Source: Nigrospora sphaerica
Lineage: Eukaryota > Ascomycota > Sordariomycetes > Amphisphaeriales > Apiosporaceae
DNA: 64,000 nt
Direction: 5' to 3'
Assembly: GCA_018287875.1 (NCBI GenBank)
Contig: JAGVVL010000025.1
Span: 1,674,001-1,738,000, forward strand
Shown: positions 32,952 to 44,641 of the stretch, one piece after another
Layout of the letters: each line of letters starts with the position of its first letter
Position numbering within the stretch: position 1 is the stretch's first letter
The notes under the pieces: generated by a model
Databases searched by the model: none
The model's input: the letters and a program-made list of their open reading frames with translations, nothing else
Told to the model about the DNA's origin: nothing
Translations under genes and position numbers: made by a program

Positions 32952-35900
32952 ACATCGATTCGCAATGCCCATTCCACCAGCCACCATGGCAACCCGGATG
33001 CGCACGCGGACGTGGGAGCCTATGCTGGGCATGGGACGACCCGAGAGAGACACGAAGGAGAAGGAGGAAGGGAGAGGGAGGAAGGGAAACCGGCCAGCCA
33101 GCCAGCCAGACAAACAACAAACCGTCGCTGTCTTCCGTGTCTCGTCTTGGTGATGCTGGCGACGCGCAGATTGAATCATCGCATGCGGCCCAAACCGTCT
33201 GTTGCCCTACTTTGACCGAGTGGGATTAATTATTGCGGCTGATCCTACTAGCCGGGAGTGGAGCGGCTCGTGTGAGTGGTGGACGGGCTTGGAGATTGGG
33301 GACAGTGAAAGACGAGCATCCCATGTTCTTGGGGGCCAGGGCTCCTCGTGTGCGAACGACGTGTTCTCCGTCGGCTCCCTCGCGCAAGCCAGGGCACCCT
33401 CCAACTCTTGACCCATCTGCCTCATCCACTGCTCCATCCCGCCGTCATCGCCAATGTCCCGCCGGCTCCTCAGCCCGCTTGGCTCGCTCATTGCACGCCC
33501 CTCCGTCCCCGCCCCATATGTTGCTGTGCTGCCACTGCGGCTGCGGCTGCGGCTACTTGTCTCGTACGTATTCATGAGCCACCAGGTGGTACGCACACGG
33601 GGGGGGACGAGCGTGGTACTCGGTACTGTAGGTGAAGGAGGCTACCGCCGCCGATTGAGGCGGGTACTCTGCTACTCGGTGCGACGCCTGACGCCGAGCC
33701 ATGACGACGGACGCATGCCACGGGGGGTCCTGTGCTCCGGAGAGGGGAAGGGCAAGGCAGAGCGAGGGAGAGGGACACAGGGAGATAGCCGGAGGGAGAG
33801 GGAGAGAGATGGACCCATCCCGAAAAAGAATGACGAGTGACGAGGATGAAAGGATGATCGACTGGATACCGGCCGTGCGAGAGGGGAGCGCGCGCGATGG
33901 AGCGCCGACGACAGGGCCGGCAGGACGTGCAGGGCAGACAGGGCAGCGAGGCAGCAGTGGCAGTGGCTCCCCCAAACCGCTAGGCCTGACCAGGGGTTGC
34001 CGGCCGCCGCCGCAATCAATGTGTCCCTCAGTCAATCAATCGGGACTTGGGGTCGTGTGTCAGATGCACATTTTAGACGAGCGTTTTGCGGGGGATCTCC
34101 AGTCTGGCCAACATCGGTCCGGTACATCCATTGCAGCAGCTGCTGTTTGGCCAGCCTAGCGGGAGCCGCACTGAATCGGGCTTCCAGACCTTCTGCTCGG
34201 GTCTTTGGGGTCGCCGCGTCCGCTAACCACTTGCAGTGTCTACGAAGTCCAACCAAACCCGCGTTGCTCCTGCAGAGGTACCCAGGCAGGAGGACGGGGA
34301 GTGGGAAGGGGGGAAAGAGATAGAGGAGGAGGGGCTGACTACCTGCATGCATACCAAATGGCCGCCTGGATTGCTGACCGAGCGTGACGACTGGCTATCG
34401 TTGGGGACGCCTGCATCAGCCCCCACGATGGATGACGGCCGCCCGGCCACTTGTGCTCCGGCCGTGGACCATGGCTCACGAACGACAAGCGAGCCGCGGG
34501 AAGAGCTTTGCCCCCGAGAGAGAGGGGGGAGGGAGAGAGGCAAAGAGAAAGGGAAAGGGCGGGTAGACGATACAACCCAAGATGAGACGACCCAACCCAA
34601 TGAGCGAGTTTAAAGTGCGCGAGCGGTAAGGTAGGCGAGTGAGCAAATTTAGGCCTGTCCCGCTGGGAGATTGCCGGAAGGCATCGTCTCTCTTTCTCCC
34701 CTCTCTCCCTCCCCGCCCCTCCACTGAGCGAAAAAGAGAAGGAACGTGGGTGGTTACATGGCTTTTCTTTCTCGTCCTCCATCCCGGATTTTGCTGGACC
34801 CAATGGATCTTCGAAAACCCCCGCTACCCGCGCCGTTGCCAGCCACTTCGGGTGCTATGCCAGGAGCGGCAGGCAGACGACGTACGGTTTGCATGGTGCT
34901 AAGCTGAAAGTCGTTTATGCCCAGTTTACGAGGCGTGCCCGTGACGATGCAGACAAGGATGCTCGGCCGGAGAGGCAGGGCCCCTGTGCAGGCGGAGAGG
35001 CGATGCATATACAGGTTGGGGGAGGGGTTGGGTGAGAGAGGGAGAGGGAGAGAGAAAGAGAGGGAGCTTCAAGTGAGAATGGGTACTTAGGTAAGGTAGC
35101 CAGATAGGTACCTACCTCGTTGTATGGCGCTGCCCGCGGATGTACATCCCGTCGTAGCCACGGACGACGCAGCGCCATGTCCGTCCCTGCCGCCCGCCTG
35201 GCCAAGGTAACAACCGCACGAGATGCGACGGGACCGTGTCATTGCACATTGGGCCGCGGGGACGCTTCCGTCGCCGCTGAGGCTACAAACTTAGCCAGTA
35301 TGCCCTGGACCGGTCTCGACGCATTCCCGCCTCGGCTACTCATGTACCTACGCCCGCGCCCAGACACAGACTTCAGCTACCGAGCTGGCGAGAAGGGGTC
35401 AACAACCCGTCCGGCTTGGGGAGGGTCGAGTTTATCGTGTGTTCGACCAAAAGGTCCCCCGTAGGCCGTACACCTCACCACGTACGGAGTACACGGGTGC
35501 GTACGTGATGGGACTGCCGAGCCCTGGCGTCCACCAATCCCACGCCCATCTACTGATCACATAGCTCTCTCCCCACTCACTGCCTACCACCTGTTGCCAG
35601 CACGCTATCCACCCATCTCATCCAGTTCCCAGCGCCTAACGGCCAACCTCACCGGCGGGATGGGCCGTCCAGGAAGGATGGGGGGCGTGGTTGCATAAGT
35701 ACTCATGTACCACAGCATGCAACTCATTGTCAGCTATGTACTGACTTGCTTTGCTGCTAGTTACATGCATCTTACTTGGCTGTCCCAAGATCCTTCCACC
35801 CGTCCGTCCTTCGTTCCCGGTTGCCGTCTCGTCATCCCCGCCCCCTCGTTCGTTGGCGAGGGCGGCGGAGTGCGACTCGGCCAACATGGATGTGTTCGTA

Positions 35901-36570
35901 TGTGGTTCGCCATGGCCAGCAACCCCAGAAAGGGCTGCCTGTCGTATGGATTTATGTACTTTTTGTATGTAAGGTAGCAGCCGCCGTAGATTCGGCCGGC
36001 CTGGTCCCCCCCTCTCACGCCTGCGCCGCACAAATAAAGAAGAAGAAGCTTGAAAAAAAGGCGGGCCAAGAATTCAGGCCATGGATTCCTGTCAGATCGG
36101 GAGGTGCTTCGGCGGGTGCTGCGCATCTCTCTCTCTTCTCCCATCACCCTCGTTTGGGCCATGACCCGCCCCAGGACCCCGCGGAAACACAGCCCCGGGT
36201 CCTGCATACGACAACCTTGGGCCATTGGTCCCCAATTAGCCTCAGAGAAAGTAACCGGTGAAGGATGTATGCCAAGTTGCCAACGACGAGGGACAATGGC
36301 GGACGGAGAGAGAGAGAGGTTGGGGGTTAAACCGAAAATGCTTTTTATCGCACGCACGTGTACCTCTGCCTGGGGCTGCCGGTGTTCGAGACGGGGGCGC
36401 CCATAGGCCCGTCCGGACCGAGTTGATGGGCGAGGAAGTCATGTCGACGCTTTGCATAGACGACCAAGGCGCCGGCTCCCTGGGCTCCCAGGCTCATCCT
36501 CAACCCCCCGCCCTGCGGTCTCTGGCCGCCCGTATGGGGCCATTATACAGGCAGTCCCGCAGGAGTAATC

Positions 36571-36637
36571 GTAGCAGTAGTACATTAGCAGAAGTAATAG
36601 TACTACTTACTACTCGTACTACTGTTAGAGCTACTGC
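36571..36637. repeat. Nested inverted repeat (hairpin-forming)
   Basis: The 9-bp arm CAGTAGTAC at 36575-36583 is the reverse complement of GTACTACTG at 36616-36624. A second pair, AAGTA (36592-36596) and TACTT (36604-36608), is nested inside, and GCAGTAG (36574-36580) also matches CTACTGC at 36631-36637. The region is built of AGT/ACT-like units. Confidence 0.6.
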
Positions 36638-37321
36638 TGACTGACGGCGGTTCTGGCGGTACCGCCTTGGTACCACGGCATGTTTAGCCGACCTGGTGCC
36701 GCCCGGTGGATGGAGGATGCCGTCGCCAGGGACGCAAGGACGGGCAGAGGCGACGCGGCACACACAAGACGGAAGCCCGCTTGGTGACCACGAGAGGAGA
36801 GAGGGAGAGAGAGAGCTCTTTGGGGGGCGGGAGGCGGGAGAAGGAACCCGTTGCCTTCTTCGACCCGGCGGCTGTTACGGCTAAGGTCCCGAGTACGCAG
36901 GCGGCAACGCCCCCCCTCACATCCCTCCTCCTTCCCTCTCCTCCGGACGCCCCTCTGCGTGCGACGAGCCGAGCCACAGTATGTTGCGCTCCGACCACCG
37001 TGGACTACAGGACGGGACGACGGGGGGTGTGAGTGGCCGCCCAAGAGAGGGAGGAAGCATGATCGGCGCTCAAGCCTCGCCTCACTGGCAGAGCCTAAAG
37101 CGCGACTAGGGAGCGCATTCAGCCTCCTTCCTCCAATCGTTGGACGACATGGGACCCCCAAAAGCCTGCTTGCGCAAAGTTACAACTACAACGCACACAC
37201 ACCTGGGCCCGGGTGGTCTGTTTTCTCGTTTCTGTCCAGGACGGGGGCCGGGCGAGACTTGGCTGTTCCCTCCCACGAACTGGGCCCCCGGCGGCGACGT
37301 CCACGTCCGCGCCTTCACGAC

Positions 37322-37322
37322 C

Positions 37323-37352
<30 letters not shown>
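37322..37352. repeat. (CAA)10 trinucleotide repeat
   Basis: About ten CAA units without interruption in non-coding sequence. Confidence 0.85.
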
Positions 37353-37353
<1 letters not shown>

Positions 37354-40300
37354 CTACCACGTCCCACGTCCGGCGGGCGCTGGCGGACGGGCGGGCGAGC
37401 GGCGGCGGCCCAAATAGCGTGCTCGCCGTCGACCAAGGCCAGACGAGCTTAACGCGCCCTATAATTTCAGCATGAAACGAAAAGAGGGAGGCGGCGACGG
37501 CGGCGGCCAGGCCAGGCCGGCCAGGCCGGGACGGGGCCCCAGAGCTTTCCTGTTAGACTTGACAGCTCGCGGGCTTGTTTGACGTGACGCTAGGGAGTCA
37601 CGGAACGAACTGGGCCTGTGCCTTATCGCCTGTCAAATAATAAAAAATAGAGACGGCCGACCCGTCAGCCGCGTGCGCCCGCGCTCCTCCCTCTCTCCTC
37701 CCCCCCACATTCGGGGATCAGCGAGATCCAGCTAATGTGTCAGAAGCGGCGTCGTTTTGAATTGAATATATCCGGTCGTGCCTGTTTGCTGTTTTTGTTT
37801 CGCGCCCCCCCCCCTGGCTGGTTAATCGACCGCGGACGTGCATTTGGCGGCCCATCGCCTGATAGTTGCAGCGCCCCTCCTCCCCTGCCCCCGGTTCCAG
37901 GGAGCTTCCATGATGGGCTCCTCTCCACAGGGCCAATCTGCCCAGCGGAAGCTTAATGCCCCCTTCCCAGAACAGTCACGGACGCGGACAGCGCAAGGTA
38001 GGGGTGGGGGGGGGGGGTTCGGGTTCTCTGGCTCTCTTTCCCCCGAGGGCCCGGGTCGACCAAAACCAATTGGTCGGGAATCCCAGGGGATGGGCGAAAA
38101 TAGGCCCATCGTGGGCCAGGTGCGCGGCGCAGGTTACACGTGTATGATGGCAGCCGCCCAAGGCCCGCGCCTCCTTGGGGGGGCTGGACGACGCGGGCGT
38201 GCGTGTGTGTGTGTGCTTTTGTCCTACGGGCGCCGCCAAACTCCCCATCACCACCCCATCCCGTCGTGGCCGAGACGTCAAAACACGCAATGCCGATCGG
38301 CAAGGGATGAAGGAGGAAGAGGGTATCTCCGATCCATCCGGCACCACCGTCGCACTTGGCCGACCTTCTGTGTGGCCTCTCAGCAATGCCCACCCCCCGG
38401 CCCCCAAGTTGGCCCCTCGGGTACGCAAACAGCTGGCGCAATCGTGGTACAGGGGGTGAAGGGAAGAGAAGGGGGGGCCGAAAGAGTCGGAGGTGGCAGG
38501 GAGAAGGAGAGTTGAAAGGTCACTTCAGCCGCTTCGGCTAGCAGGCGGGTCCCCGCAGCAAAAGGCTCCTTCTTCTCTACTGAGCCGCACGTCCATTTGG
38601 AGTCATACAAGCCCCCGTATCTCGATCCGACCTTTTTTGACGTCGGCGAGAACCAGGTTGGGGGCTCCTTCGTCGGGTACTTGACCACCACCCTTTCTCC
38701 CTCCCCCCGGGGGGCGCGCGTTACCATATGTCTTGCGCAGTATAGGCCACGCCGCCCCCCCTCGGTGGTCGTGTGCAATCGTACATGGTGGGTTGTGTCT
38801 ATGCATGGACATTCGCTCCTTTCCTTGCAGCCATTCCCCGGCCTATCGGGGGGAGGGGAGGACCTGAGCCTGTACGGACTGGCCCGGGCGGGCGTCTGTG
38901 ATATTTCCGCCCGATCTGCCCTCAAGTAGGACCAACCGCCACTCCCTGTCGGCCGCCTCGCCATCCCACGCGCCCCGTCACAAGGGAATAGGAAAGAAAG
39001 GGAAGGAGGAGGGGAAATGCCACAAACAGCCCGTTTCGAAACCCCCACGGCATGCTCCGTCCCGTTTCGCCTCGCTTGTTGGACGTCTCGTTTCTTTTGG
39101 AAGGAAAAAAAACAAAAGGCGCCGATGTGGTAGCGGGATGGCGGCCCAGCCCTCTCACCACTTCCCCCCCCTGTGTGCGCCCGGCCATGTAACTGCGTTG
39201 TACGTACCGGGCCTGGGCATCGGTGTACAAGCCGCTCCGGGTCATCACGCTCGATTGCCGTCCGCGAAGTGCCTCCCGCGGGTTCGGGTCGGGGCGCGAT
39301 GGGGCGTTGCTCGACGGTTGGGGTGCTATTGTCCGTAACCCCCGACTGCCCGCGCCCCTTGCTCTCGCGGCTCGTTCATCGACGACACAGTTGGAACGGC
39401 GGTGCGTGCAAAAAGAACAACTGCACATCCACATTAACACGCCCGCGCACACACAGTCACGCGTGCGCGGCGCTCCCCGCCAAATTACTAATGATTATAT
39501 CCCCCATCCGTCGGCCTTCAACCCCCGCCTCCCTGGGCGATTGCCGTGCCACTGCCGCGCCGTTGACTGTCGTCGATCCCTACCCGCGGCCGCCTCTTCC
39601 ATTTGCCGGGGCCGACGTCACGATTCATGGCCCAAGGGTCCCCTCACCCCCTCCCTTCCCCCCTCCAATGGCTCGTTGTAAGTTTAACAGAACCCACTAG
39701 GGCCATGCGGCATTTAAGTTGTCAAACTTCCATGGCATCCGAGGCGCCGTACTGGGCGGCTCAAAGTTCAGTAAGTGCTGATCCCGGGGGGCGTCTGGCC
39801 TTTGTGGCCCATGAGCCAAGAGAAATAGCTGCTAGGCCCTCCCCCTCCCCCTTCGTTGGACAGGGCCGTAGGGAAGAGAGAGGGGCGCAGTAGAACAGGG
39901 CCCCATGGTACGGCACTCCGGGGGTTGCATCGCGGGGGTTGCCGAGAACCATGGGGCAGGGGACCAAGGGGCAAAGTACGGTGACATCGTGGCTACAGTG
40001 GGAAGGTTGGCTGCAACCGTATCTAACACGATCCCTACGCGGCCGACTTAGTATTCGCAGGTGCGTTCGTGGTAGTTTGGAGGTCTTCGCCAAAAAAAAA
40101 ATTATATCCAACTCGTCGTTGAATTGCCCACCGCCGCGCCCGAGCGAGCGTTGTTGAGGGGCAGAGTTGACCTCGACTCCACTCTTCTCTCCTCCATATT
40201 CTACCTAGAAAGAGCTTCACGTGCGTCGTTGATATCCCGGGCTTCGGCTGTAGATAATGACTTCGCCATGACCGTATGGCGTTATGTACGTAGGCAACTA

Positions 40301-40477
40301 CCTGTTTGGTTAGGTTGGTAGAGATGGTCATCGACCCACCCGGCCTCATTCCCCCGCCTTCGGAGGCGGCACAAATCGGAAATTTTCCAAAAGATTGCGC
40401 CATGTAGACACGATTAGGACGAACCTCAAGAGGCGCACCCGTGCTTATCAAGAGACCAACTGTAGTGAGCAGAAAAC

Positions 40478-42038
40478 ATGGCTTTGCCTTCCACCATGAA
40501 CGCCGTCGTCTTCGACGGCCCTTACAAGATCTCGCTGCAGAAGCGACCGATCCCGCAAAGTAAGCCGGCCGACGCACTCACGACAGACACCCCGAACACG
40601 TCGAGGCTGACCCGAGACGTGACAGTTCGGGACGGTAGAGACATTATTGTCAAGGTCAACCGCACCGCCGTAAGTAATTCTTTCCCCGGGGACAAAAGCC
40701 ACTATCTTCGGGCAGGTGCTGATTCCGGGGCTGTAGCTGTGCGGCTCGTAAGTTCACCATTCGACCATTGTGTTGCGGACCGCCTTCTAAAGCGCACCCT
40801 CGCGTAGCGAGCTGCATGCTTATCGAGGACGCGAGGTGTCCCAGCCGGGATATATTATGGGCCACGAGTTCACGGGTGACGTGGTTGAAACCGGAGCCGA
40901 TGTCAAGGCCTTCAAGGTCGGTGACAGGGTCGTATCGCCTTTCACGACGTCCTGGTAAGTTATAGCCACAGTCCTTCGCTGCCACCTTTTCCCAGGTGAG
41001 GTCGGGAATAAACTCCACTGCGGAAGTCCGCCATGCTGGCCTATTGCTCATCTGGGAGTATCGCTGCTCCTGTGGCAGTGTATTCTTATCACATATGTGG
41101 CTTCCGTGGTTCAATACCCCAAGACACGAACTATTCTTGGAATCTGGCTTATCTATTCAATCCGCGAACCTATTCATTCGAACCTGCAATACTGATGGTT
41201 TGGCAGTGGCGAGTGCTTCTATTGCAAGAACGGCTATTCGTCTCGCTGTGATGAGAGCTTGCTGTTTGGCTCGGAGAAGCTCGACGGCGCGCAGGCCGAG
41301 TACGTGCGCGTTCCGTTTGCCGATGGCACGGCAATGAAGGCGCCAGCCGAGATCGACGATAGGGCCCTCATTCTGATGGCCGATATCTTCCCCACCGGCT
41401 TCTTCGGGGCGACAAACGCCTTCAAGAACCTGGGCTCGCAGGATCCGTCCGAGGCGACGGCCGTGGTTATTGGCTGCGGTCCCGTTGGTCTCTGTGCCAT
41501 CATATCTGCGCTCGAGTACAAGCCCAAGCATCTCTTCGCCATTGACAGCGTCGATAGCCGTCTCGAGCTGGCCAAGTCCCTGGGAGCCGAGCCCCTCAAT
41601 TTCATGAAAGACAAGGAGCACATGCTGTCGAGAATCAAGGAGGTGACGGGCGGCCGAGGTGCTGACGTGGTCATTGAGGTGGTGGGCCTCAGCCCAGCGC
41701 TGCGAACCGCCTTCGACATCCTCCGGCCCTTTGGCTTCATCAGCAGTATCGGCGTGCACTCTGACGAGGTAGGTCGCCTCGTGCTCCCCTCTGGGCATTA
41801 ACCCACTAACTGGTGCCAGATCCCGTGGGACGGAAACGAGGCGTACAACAAGAACGTGAGGCTCCAGATGGGACGGTGCCCCGTCCGTTCCATTTTCCCC
41901 GAGGCTCTGAAGGTACTGGCCAAAAACCAGAAACTGTTTGGGTTCATGTTTGATCAGATCATGCCTTTGAGTGAGGCTGTTCAGGGGTACGAACTGTTTG
42001 ACCAGATGAAGGTGCAGAAGGTCATGTTCACACCCTGA
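40478..42038 (+). CDS. Zinc-dependent medium-chain alcohol dehydrogenase
   Basis: Six exons (40478-40559, 40626-40669, 40737-40747, 40808-40954, 41207-41768, 41820-42038) encode 354 residues. The third exon is only 11 nt and supplies L-C-G-S, including catalytic zinc ligand Cys44; GHE follows at residues 64-66. Structural zinc cysteines C95, C98, C101 and C109 are intact in the usual spacing. The Rossmann motif GCGPVGL is present. Family members oxidise alcohols or reduce aldehydes and ketones with NAD(P)H; the substrate cannot be read from sequence. Intron four (252 nt) is long compared with the others (51-67 nt). The gene is convergent with sen15, with only 67 bp between stop codons. Skipping the microexon would shift the frame and lose the zinc ligand. 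Confidence 0.88.
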
Positions 42039-42105
42039 CCGATCGCGGCTGGCGCCAAGCACTGCGTGCCTGGAGATCACCGACGAGGGTCGGCGAGGGT
42101 TTCCC

Positions 42106-42531
42106 TCAGTTCTGGCGCGGTTTGACAATGCCATCGTGCATGTAGTAGTAGACTATAGTCGAATCATTGTGCACAACGGCCAGCAGCAGTCGCTTGCAGC
42201 GTCCGGGAGCCAGCGGCTCGACGGGCTCGATGGAGTCGAATATGGCCGCCATGGATTTCACCGTTGTTTTCTCGTTCACGTGCAGGGGAAGGGCCCATTC
42301 GACCTCTGGTGTGTCGTTGACAGTGAAGGTGGCGTGCGTCTTGACCATCTCAATCTGATCATCAGGGTGCAGATAGAGACGCTTGGGGGCCACCCCGGTG
42401 ATCAGGGGCCGAGGGAGCAGCTTGCCATCGGAAGAATGCGTGCGGGTCTGCAGATACTTCCAGTCATGCTGGTTTTCAAGGTTCTCAAAGACCGAGGAGG
42501 CCAGGTCCATCATGTACTCAGCATGAGCCAT
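42106..42531 (-). CDS. sen15: tRNA-splicing endonuclease subunit Sen15
   Basis: One exon of 141 residues from an ATG in strong context (ACCGCCATGG). The motif FENLENQHDWKYL, then LLPRPLITGVAPKRLYLHPD, VEWALPLHV and the C-terminal VYYYMHDGIVKPRQN are characteristic of Sen15. Sen15 is a non-catalytic subunit that pairs with a catalytic partner in the Sen2-Sen34-Sen54-Sen15 complex, which cuts introns from tRNAs such as the tRNA-Ser in this window. The frame remains open upstream of the ATG (through RPVLGAVVSTA and further) to a TTTTAG acceptor-like site near 42640, so an extra upstream exon is possible; I find no clear ATG for it. It is convergent with the alcohol dehydrogenase gene. Confidence 0.87.
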   Translation of the reverse strand: MAHAEYMMDLASSVFENLENQHDWKYLQTRTHSSDGKLLPRPLITGVAPKRLYLHPDDQIEMVKTHATFTVNDTPEVEWALPLHVNEKTTVKSMAAIFDSIEPVEPLAPGRCKRLLLAVVHNDSTIVYYYMHDGIVKPRQN

Positions 42532-42736
42532 GGCGGTCGACACGACAGCTCCCAGCACCGGTCGGGCTGGGTCTGAGTTGCTGTTGTGCTGTTCACAATA
42601 GGATTGGATGTGTCTTCCAAGGCCCGGCTCTGGAGCTTGCTAAAACAGAGGAGAGAAGTACGGCCCAGTCGCACGCGGGCAAAGTGCTGCAGTAGATGAT
42701 GAACTGCGTGAGACCTCAGGCTGTGGTGAATGACAA

Positions 42737-43042
42737 TTACTTCCTACAGGTCTGTATTTTGGGGTAGGCGGTATCGCGCGGCAAGAGCGAGAGCGAGGGC
42801 ACGTCGGCCACCGCAGTGTATATCTTGGACGGCGGCTTCTCTACCTGCTGGAGTACCTCGTTACCCAGCCCCAAGAACATGTACCTCTCCTTCTCATCCC
42901 GCATGAGGTACCTGACGAAAGGACAGAAAGCATCCGCGGGCCATATCTGCACTCATATGGTGCCCCTAAGGAAAACAGGGTACGAAAAGTGCACAGGTGT
43001 GTGTTTGATGGTCACCCCTTTACGGATGTGAACCTTGAATGC
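42737..43042 (-). pseudogene. Unidentified coding-like segment with one in-frame stop
   Basis: On the minus strand, a 71-codon frame (42952-42737) reads like real protein, for example RYLMRDEKERYMFLGLGNEV and KIYTAVADVPSLSLLPRD, and third codon positions are GC-rich. The same frame continues upstream for 29 codons (43042-42956, VTIKHTPVHFSYPVFLRGTI) with a single TGA at 42955-42953 between the parts. No clear ATG or short intron removes the stop. It may be a broken gene, the 3' part of a spliced gene, or chance. I recognise no family. An AGGTACCT lies inside it at 42906. Confidence 0.3.
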
Positions 43043-44641
43043 CTATGCGACTTGAACTTGCCCTTTCGATGGCAGCGGCAACGCGGCACGCCCAAAATCG
43101 CACGCTGACTACGCTTACTGAGGGGCGCATGGAGGGTTGGCAGACCGGGCGACTCATGGCCCCGAAGAACTACGGCCCGCCGGCAACTCTGCTGCCGTTC
43201 GCTGGTGGCCTCGTGACCGTAGCCTCAGCGGCGGCTCAACGGTTTCTGGGTCCCGCACACGCATGAACGACATCACCCTTTCAACAGAGACACGCGGAGC
43301 TCGGCCGATGCTCAGCTTCGCCGTCCCATGTACCACCCTCGAACACACAGACGGATCGAATCCGCACGCATTGGCCAAGGGCGGGCGTCGGCACGGGCTA
43401 CTTCGTATACTATGTATATTCCTAAGTCGTACACTTCGTATGCTTCGCGTACTTCGCACATTCGTATTTACATCGTATACCCTTTGTCGCTCCTACACGC
43501 ATCCACAATATCCCATCGAGGAGACACCCGCCACAGGCGAGTCCAACGCGTACTTACCCCCGCCGGGAAACTGTCTTTGCCACTGCCCCCTCCTCCCTTC
43601 CCGTCCGCCTGCCTCCTTCCTGCTTCCTAGTCGTACCAAGTACTAGGCCTGACGGCGGTAAACTGCACGAAAGCACGTGGCGTGCGAGCTGGGGTGATGG
43701 GACTCGGACGTGGCCAAAGCCAAATCAAATCTGTCGTACGGCAGTCCTGCCCAGGGTGACGTCGACGACATCATGCGGCGCCCGCAGGGTGTGATGGAAA
43801 GCCATAGGGCGACGCATGGTGGGCATGGAAAGCATCACCCTGCAGCTCCGCCCGAAAGGCTCGCGTACCACAGATGCTCGATCGTTGAAACGGCACCACG
43901 TACTTAATCCATGTACGGCAGCATCATCACGGGCTGGAAATTTCCCGTCTTCCCTGTGTTGCCGATCCACAAGCCCAGCCTAGACCCAGGACCCTACGAA
44001 ACAGAGCCCTAGAAGCCGGCCCAAACCAGTCCGTCTGCCGCGTCGCGGCCCTGCTTCCTGCCTGGCTTGCGGGTTTCCTCCTCGGCGTACAGCGACACGC
44101 CACGCTTGGCGAGGCGCCGCGTATTGGCAGCCTGTTGATCCAATTGCAGCGCCTGCCCACCATTGGCATTCCGCTTAGCGAACCAGTCTACCACTTCAAG
44201 TGGTCTGGTTAGTGACCCAAGAAAGCTCCCAAGGCCCGCCGACGTCAGGTTTCCCTCTTCCTAAACTTATCCCATCATTTTCATCATCAATACCCTCCTC
44301 TCCTCGCTTTCGTTCCGCGTATTTCGTGAGCTGCTTCGCCGTTGACACACCAATTCCCACCCCCAAACCTGTCCGTTTTCCGAACGCGCACCTACAGTTC
44401 CAGGGTCCTGCTCAACGATAGCACTGGCGCCTGCAGGAAGCTCCACCGAAACGCACCCCTGCGACGACCAGTCCAGGCCTAGACGTTCCCACTTACGGAG
44501 GCCCCCCTTCCACGGGGACGCCCCCCCCCCAAACCAGCGATTCATAAGAGAGGAGGTATATAAGTAATAAGCACGGCACTGCGACGACAGCATCAATTTG
44601 CATCGTGAACTACCTCTCTCCCCGGCCAAACTCGCAGTTTT
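43043..44641. other. Gene-free spacer before the DUF2985 gene
   Basis: About 1.6 kb with no recognised coding or RNA gene. It should contain the DUF2985 gene promoter, including a TATA-like element at 44557. Confidence 0.45.
44557..44564 (+). promoter_or_regulatory. TATA-like element upstream of the DUF2985 gene
   Basis: TATATAAG lies 78 bp upstream of the start codon in sense orientation. Motif match only; if used, the leader would be short. Confidence 0.35.

Larger units (their letters stand above)
30704..40477. other. 9.8 kb gene-free region upstream of the C2H2 factor
   Basis: No frame in either strand encodes a recognisable protein, and no tRNA or rRNA is visible. The sequence is not AT-rich, so it does not look like a mutated transposon. 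It carries many simple repeats and purine/pyrimidine tracts, listed separately. It probably contains the regulatory region, and perhaps a long leader, of the C2H2 factor gene, plus the promoter of the alcohol dehydrogenase gene at its right end. Confidence 0.55.

Noticed and set aside
30704..40477. Degenerate transposon or RIP-mutated region
   Set aside because: The sequence is GC-rich, lacks the TA-rich signature of RIP, and no transposase, reverse transcriptase or terminal repeats are visible.
42532..42640. Extra upstream coding exon of sen15
   Set aside because: The frame is open back to a TTTTAG site, but no upstream ATG exon with a matching donor phase is found, and the ATG at 42531 has strong context.
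43137..43646. Plus-strand 169-codon frame with TATA/CGTA-rich content
   Set aside because: Low-complexity translation and no family similarity.
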